Below, one piece after another: positions 62,181 to 64,000 of a stretch of 64,000 nt of DNA; position 1 is the first letter of the stretch; every line of letters starts with the position of its first letter. The notes beneath the pieces were generated by a model. That model was given only the letters and a program-made list of their open reading frames with translations, had not been told where the DNA came from and made no database searches. This DNA comes from JADGQM01 sp964441945. GTDB lineage: Bacteria; Desulfobacterota; Syntrophobacteria; Syntrophobacterales; Syntrophobacteraceae. The position numbers and the translations under genes were made by a program. The stretch is from positions 4,286 through 68,285 of the forward strand of contig CAYTWB010000010.1 in the NCBI GenBank assembly GCA_964441945.1, in the 5' to 3' direction.

Positions 62181-63365
62181 CTAACGACCGGCCTTTCTGG
62201 CAAATTCTTCCCGTGTCAACTCGCGGGCAATGATCATCCGCCGTATTTCGCTGGTCCCCGCACCGATTTCATAAAGCTTGGCATCGCGCCAGAGCTTTTG
62301 CACCGGAAACTCAAGGCAGTATCCATACCCACCATGAATCTGGATCCCCTGATCGCAAACCCAGGTAGCAGTCTCCGCAGCGAAGAGAATCGCGGCCGCA
62401 GCCTGCCGGGTAAGCTCAGTGCCCTTCCCTCCCCTGGGCGACTTCTGGGCCACGTCCGCTGCACGGTATACCAGGAGTCTGGCCGCCTCAGTGCGGGTGT
62501 ACATATCTGCTAGCTTCTGCTGAATCATCTGGAATCCGGCAATGGACTGCCCGAACTGCTCCCGTTCCACCGCATACCGGACGGAATAGTCCAGGGCCTG
62601 CTGAGCCATACCCAGTGAGCCTCCGGCAAGGACAATGCGCTCGATATCGAGCCCGCTTGTCATCACATGAACACCCATGTTCTCCTGGCCCACCAGATTC
62701 TCCGCGGGCACCTCACAGTCCTGGAAAATGAGCTCGGCAGTAGGAGAACCCCGCATGCCGCATTTCTTCAACTTCCGCGCTACGGAAAACCCTGGAAAAT
62801 CCTTCTCGATAATAAAGGCACTGATCCCTTTTGCTCCCCGTTCAGGGTCGGTTTTGGCATAGACAAGGAGGGTGTCCGCCACGGGTCCATTGGTGATAAA
62901 CATCTTGGAACCGTTGAGGATGTATTTGTCTCCTTTTCTTACAGCGCGAGTACGCAGACTCATGGCATCAGAACCTGCGTTAGGTTCCGTCAGGCCGAGG
63001 GCACCGATCTTTTCTCCACTGACCAGGGGCGGAAGATACTTCTCTTTGAGCATCTCACTGGCATTTTTGTAAATGTTGTTCGCACAAAGGTTGGAATGAG
63101 CCCCATACGTCATGGCCAGTGCCGGACAGATTCGGCTCATCTCTTCAATGGCCAGGGTCTGCATCAGCACATCCCCTCCCAGTCCCCCATATTTCTCGTC
63201 AATCGTAATCCCCAGAATGCCGATTTCTGCACATTTCAGGAAAAAATCCGGCGGAAACCAGTCCTCGTCATCAATCTTTTCCTGCAAGGGCCCCAACTCA
63301 TTCACGGACCATTTGTAAACGGTTTCTTTAATCATGCGCTGCTCATCAGTCAGTTGGAAATCCAT
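62181..63365 (-). CDS. Acyl-CoA dehydrogenase, isovaleryl-CoA dehydrogenase-like
   Basis: 394 residues; GAAGGGAG before the ATG. FAD fold with LGLTEPNAGSDAMSLRTRA and SKMFITNGPVADTLLV. The catalytic base position of most acyl-CoA dehydrogenases (Glu in YEGTS) is replaced (YEIGAGTSEIRR), whereas Glu is present in SGLDIERIVLAGG, the place used by isovaleryl-CoA dehydrogenase. That supports oxidation of a branched acyl-CoA, presumably isovaleryl-CoA to 3-methylcrotonyl-CoA. Electrons would go to ETF, whose genes are not here. First gene of the unit with the CoA-transferase (78-base gap). Confidence 0.88.
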   Translation of the reverse strand: MDFQLTDEQRMIKETVYKWSVNELGPLQEKIDDEDWFPPDFFLKCAEIGILGITIDEKYGGLGGDVLMQTLAIEEMSRICPALAMTYGAHSNLCANNIYKNASEMLKEKYLPPLVSGEKIGALGLTEPNAGSDAMSLRTRAVRKGDKYILNGSKMFITNGPVADTLLVYAKTDPERGAKGISAFIIEKDFPGFSVARKLKKCGMRGSPTAELIFQDCEVPAENLVGQENMGVHVMTSGLDIERIVLAGGSLGMAQQALDYSVRYAVEREQFGQSIAGFQMIQQKLADMYTRTEAARLLVYRAADVAQKSPRGGKGTELTRQAAAAILFAAETATWVCDQGIQIHGGYGYCLEFPVQKLWRDAKLYEIGAGTSEIRRMIIARELTREEFARKAGR

Positions 63366-64000
63366 GGGTCATCTCCCTTCAATTCTGGGTTTCATAGTGG
63401 TCGTCACAGGCTGTCTCGTCCAGCTCTCACCCGGCTTAGACTGCGATGCAAGGATTCAGCGCTTACCAGTTGATTGTCGGCAACAGAACGACAGGTGACC
63501 GACCAGAGAAAGGCCCTTTAATCCTGGCACGGAGCACCCCTCCAAACCGTCGGTTATTGCTCAAGGCCGGTGTCCGGCAGCTGAATTCTTACGAAAAGGG
63601 CGGTTTATAGCATGAAATGGGGACCTCTTTCCAGCATTCTGTTGAAAATTTGCGCGTCTGGAGGTGGCAATGCCATCAAAGACTTCCCCATCCGGTGACA
63701 ATTCGTGGCGTAAGTGCTCGGAGAGATGCATTCCCGGGAAGAGCTGGTTCTTCGCACCGCAAGTTCGTTTCCCGCTCGTTCCCACGCTCTGCATGGGAAC
63801 GCACACACTGGACGCTCCACCTCCACTGGTTCAGAGTGCCCGAAGGCATGGGCCCCCACGCAGAGGGTGGGGACCAGTAAGGGGCGCCAGACGGGGGGAA
63901 CGGATTTACGGCGCGATGACCTGGAGGTCGTCGCCCCCTCCCACGAGCTGACAATTACCCACACCTGCCCCCATGGTCGGGGAATCTGGGGGAGGGTGGA
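63366..64000. other. Gene-free right end with a full dispersed repeat
   Basis: About 635 bases. The first 370 probably hold the promoter of the acyl-CoA dehydrogenase; the rest is the GTTCCCACGC-family repeat. Frames running through it are repeat translations. Confidence 0.5.
63745..63930 (-). repeat. Dispersed GTTCCCACGC-family repeat, full copy (opposite orientation to the 33.9 kb copy)
   Basis: Contains GTTCCCACGCTCTGCATGGGAAC, GGACGCTCCACCTCC, CCCCCACGCAGAGGGTGGGG and GGCGCCAGACGG. The reverse complement aligns with 33918-34100 module by module. Confidence 0.8.

Noticed and set aside
63605..63964. Frames of 80-119 codons at the right end, also at 33964-34233
   Set aside because: Translations of the palindromic repeat family; the same peptide-like strings arise from both orientations and copies.

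Overview
The window looks like a chromosomal segment of an anaerobic deltaproteobacterium (Desulfobacterota, possibly Syntrophobacterales-like). The evidence is a selenocysteine-containing periplasmic formate dehydrogenase with its own maturation genes, a selenoprotein SelD, a UbiA/UbiD pair typical of futalosine-type menaquinone synthesis, hopanoid genes, an isovaleryl-CoA-dehydrogenase-like enzyme beside a CoA-transferase, and two-component and sigma54 regulators. The lineage is an inference from gene content; no rRNA gene is present. There are no phage genes, intact insertion sequences or CRISPR arrays, but two families of dispersed non-coding repeats are visible.

Layout. 0-1.3 kb: start of a PutA-like gene and a LysM/amidase lipoprotein (minus strand). 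1.5-9.9 kb: a formate dehydrogenase locus on the plus strand: FmdE/MoeA-like fusion, ModE-like regulator, fdhD, fdhA with an in-frame UGA, fdhB, fdhE. 9.9-17.4 kb: KptA-like protein, tRNA-Gly(GCC) with its own promoter and terminator, DHH phosphoesterase, rnhA, an NtrC-type regulator and its sensor kinase, rarA. 17.4-23.0 kb: livFGMHK branched-chain amino-acid ABC transporter, interrupted by repeats. 23.2-26.1 kb: hpnA, hpnH and a CruF-like membrane protein. 26.2-33.9 kb: giant STAND/TPR/BTAD regulator, CBS protein, and a trio of an Ntn hydrolase, an ICMT-like methyltransferase with an internal duplication, and a Tat-exported ATC-hydrolase-like protein. 33.9-35.2 kb: repeat plus an unexplained GC-rich stretch. 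35.3-38.6 kb: selenium cluster (metallo-beta-lactamase-fold protein, small ORF, selD with in-frame UGA, NifS-like enzyme). 39.1-41.6 kb: glutamate/aspartate-type ABC transporter without an ATPase gene. 41.6-46.4 kb: nucleosidase (HpnG-like), GDPD, FabH, a divergent RelA/SpoT-like protein, an excisionase-like HTH protein. 46.4-52.0 kb: AI-2E-family permease, TPR lipoprotein, PBP1B-like protein with degenerate transpeptidase motifs, RlmD. 52.2-58.2 kb: UbiA and UbiD homologues, DtxR-type regulator, hybrid histidine kinase. 58.2-63.4 kb: tyrA, aroF, CoA-transferase, acyl-CoA dehydrogenase.

How it fits together. SelD and the NifS-like enzyme would supply selenophosphate needed for the selenocysteine of FdhA (and of SelD itself). 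FdhD and FdhE mature FdhAB, and the MoeA- and ModE-like proteins tie the locus to molybdenum/tungsten cofactor supply. UbiA/UbiD make menaquinone. The Liv transporter, the IVD-like dehydrogenase and the CoA-transferase suggest branched-chain amino-acid or isovalerate metabolism with formate as an electron carrier.

Main points for a second look: both selenoprotein genes are split by UGA and would be mis-annotated; a PBP1B-like protein has all three transpeptidase motifs altered while its glycosyltransferase motifs are intact, next to an LpoP-like lipoprotein; a lone RelA/SpoT-like protein; a KptA homologue lacking signature residues; and opposite-orientation repeats that bracket livM-livH.
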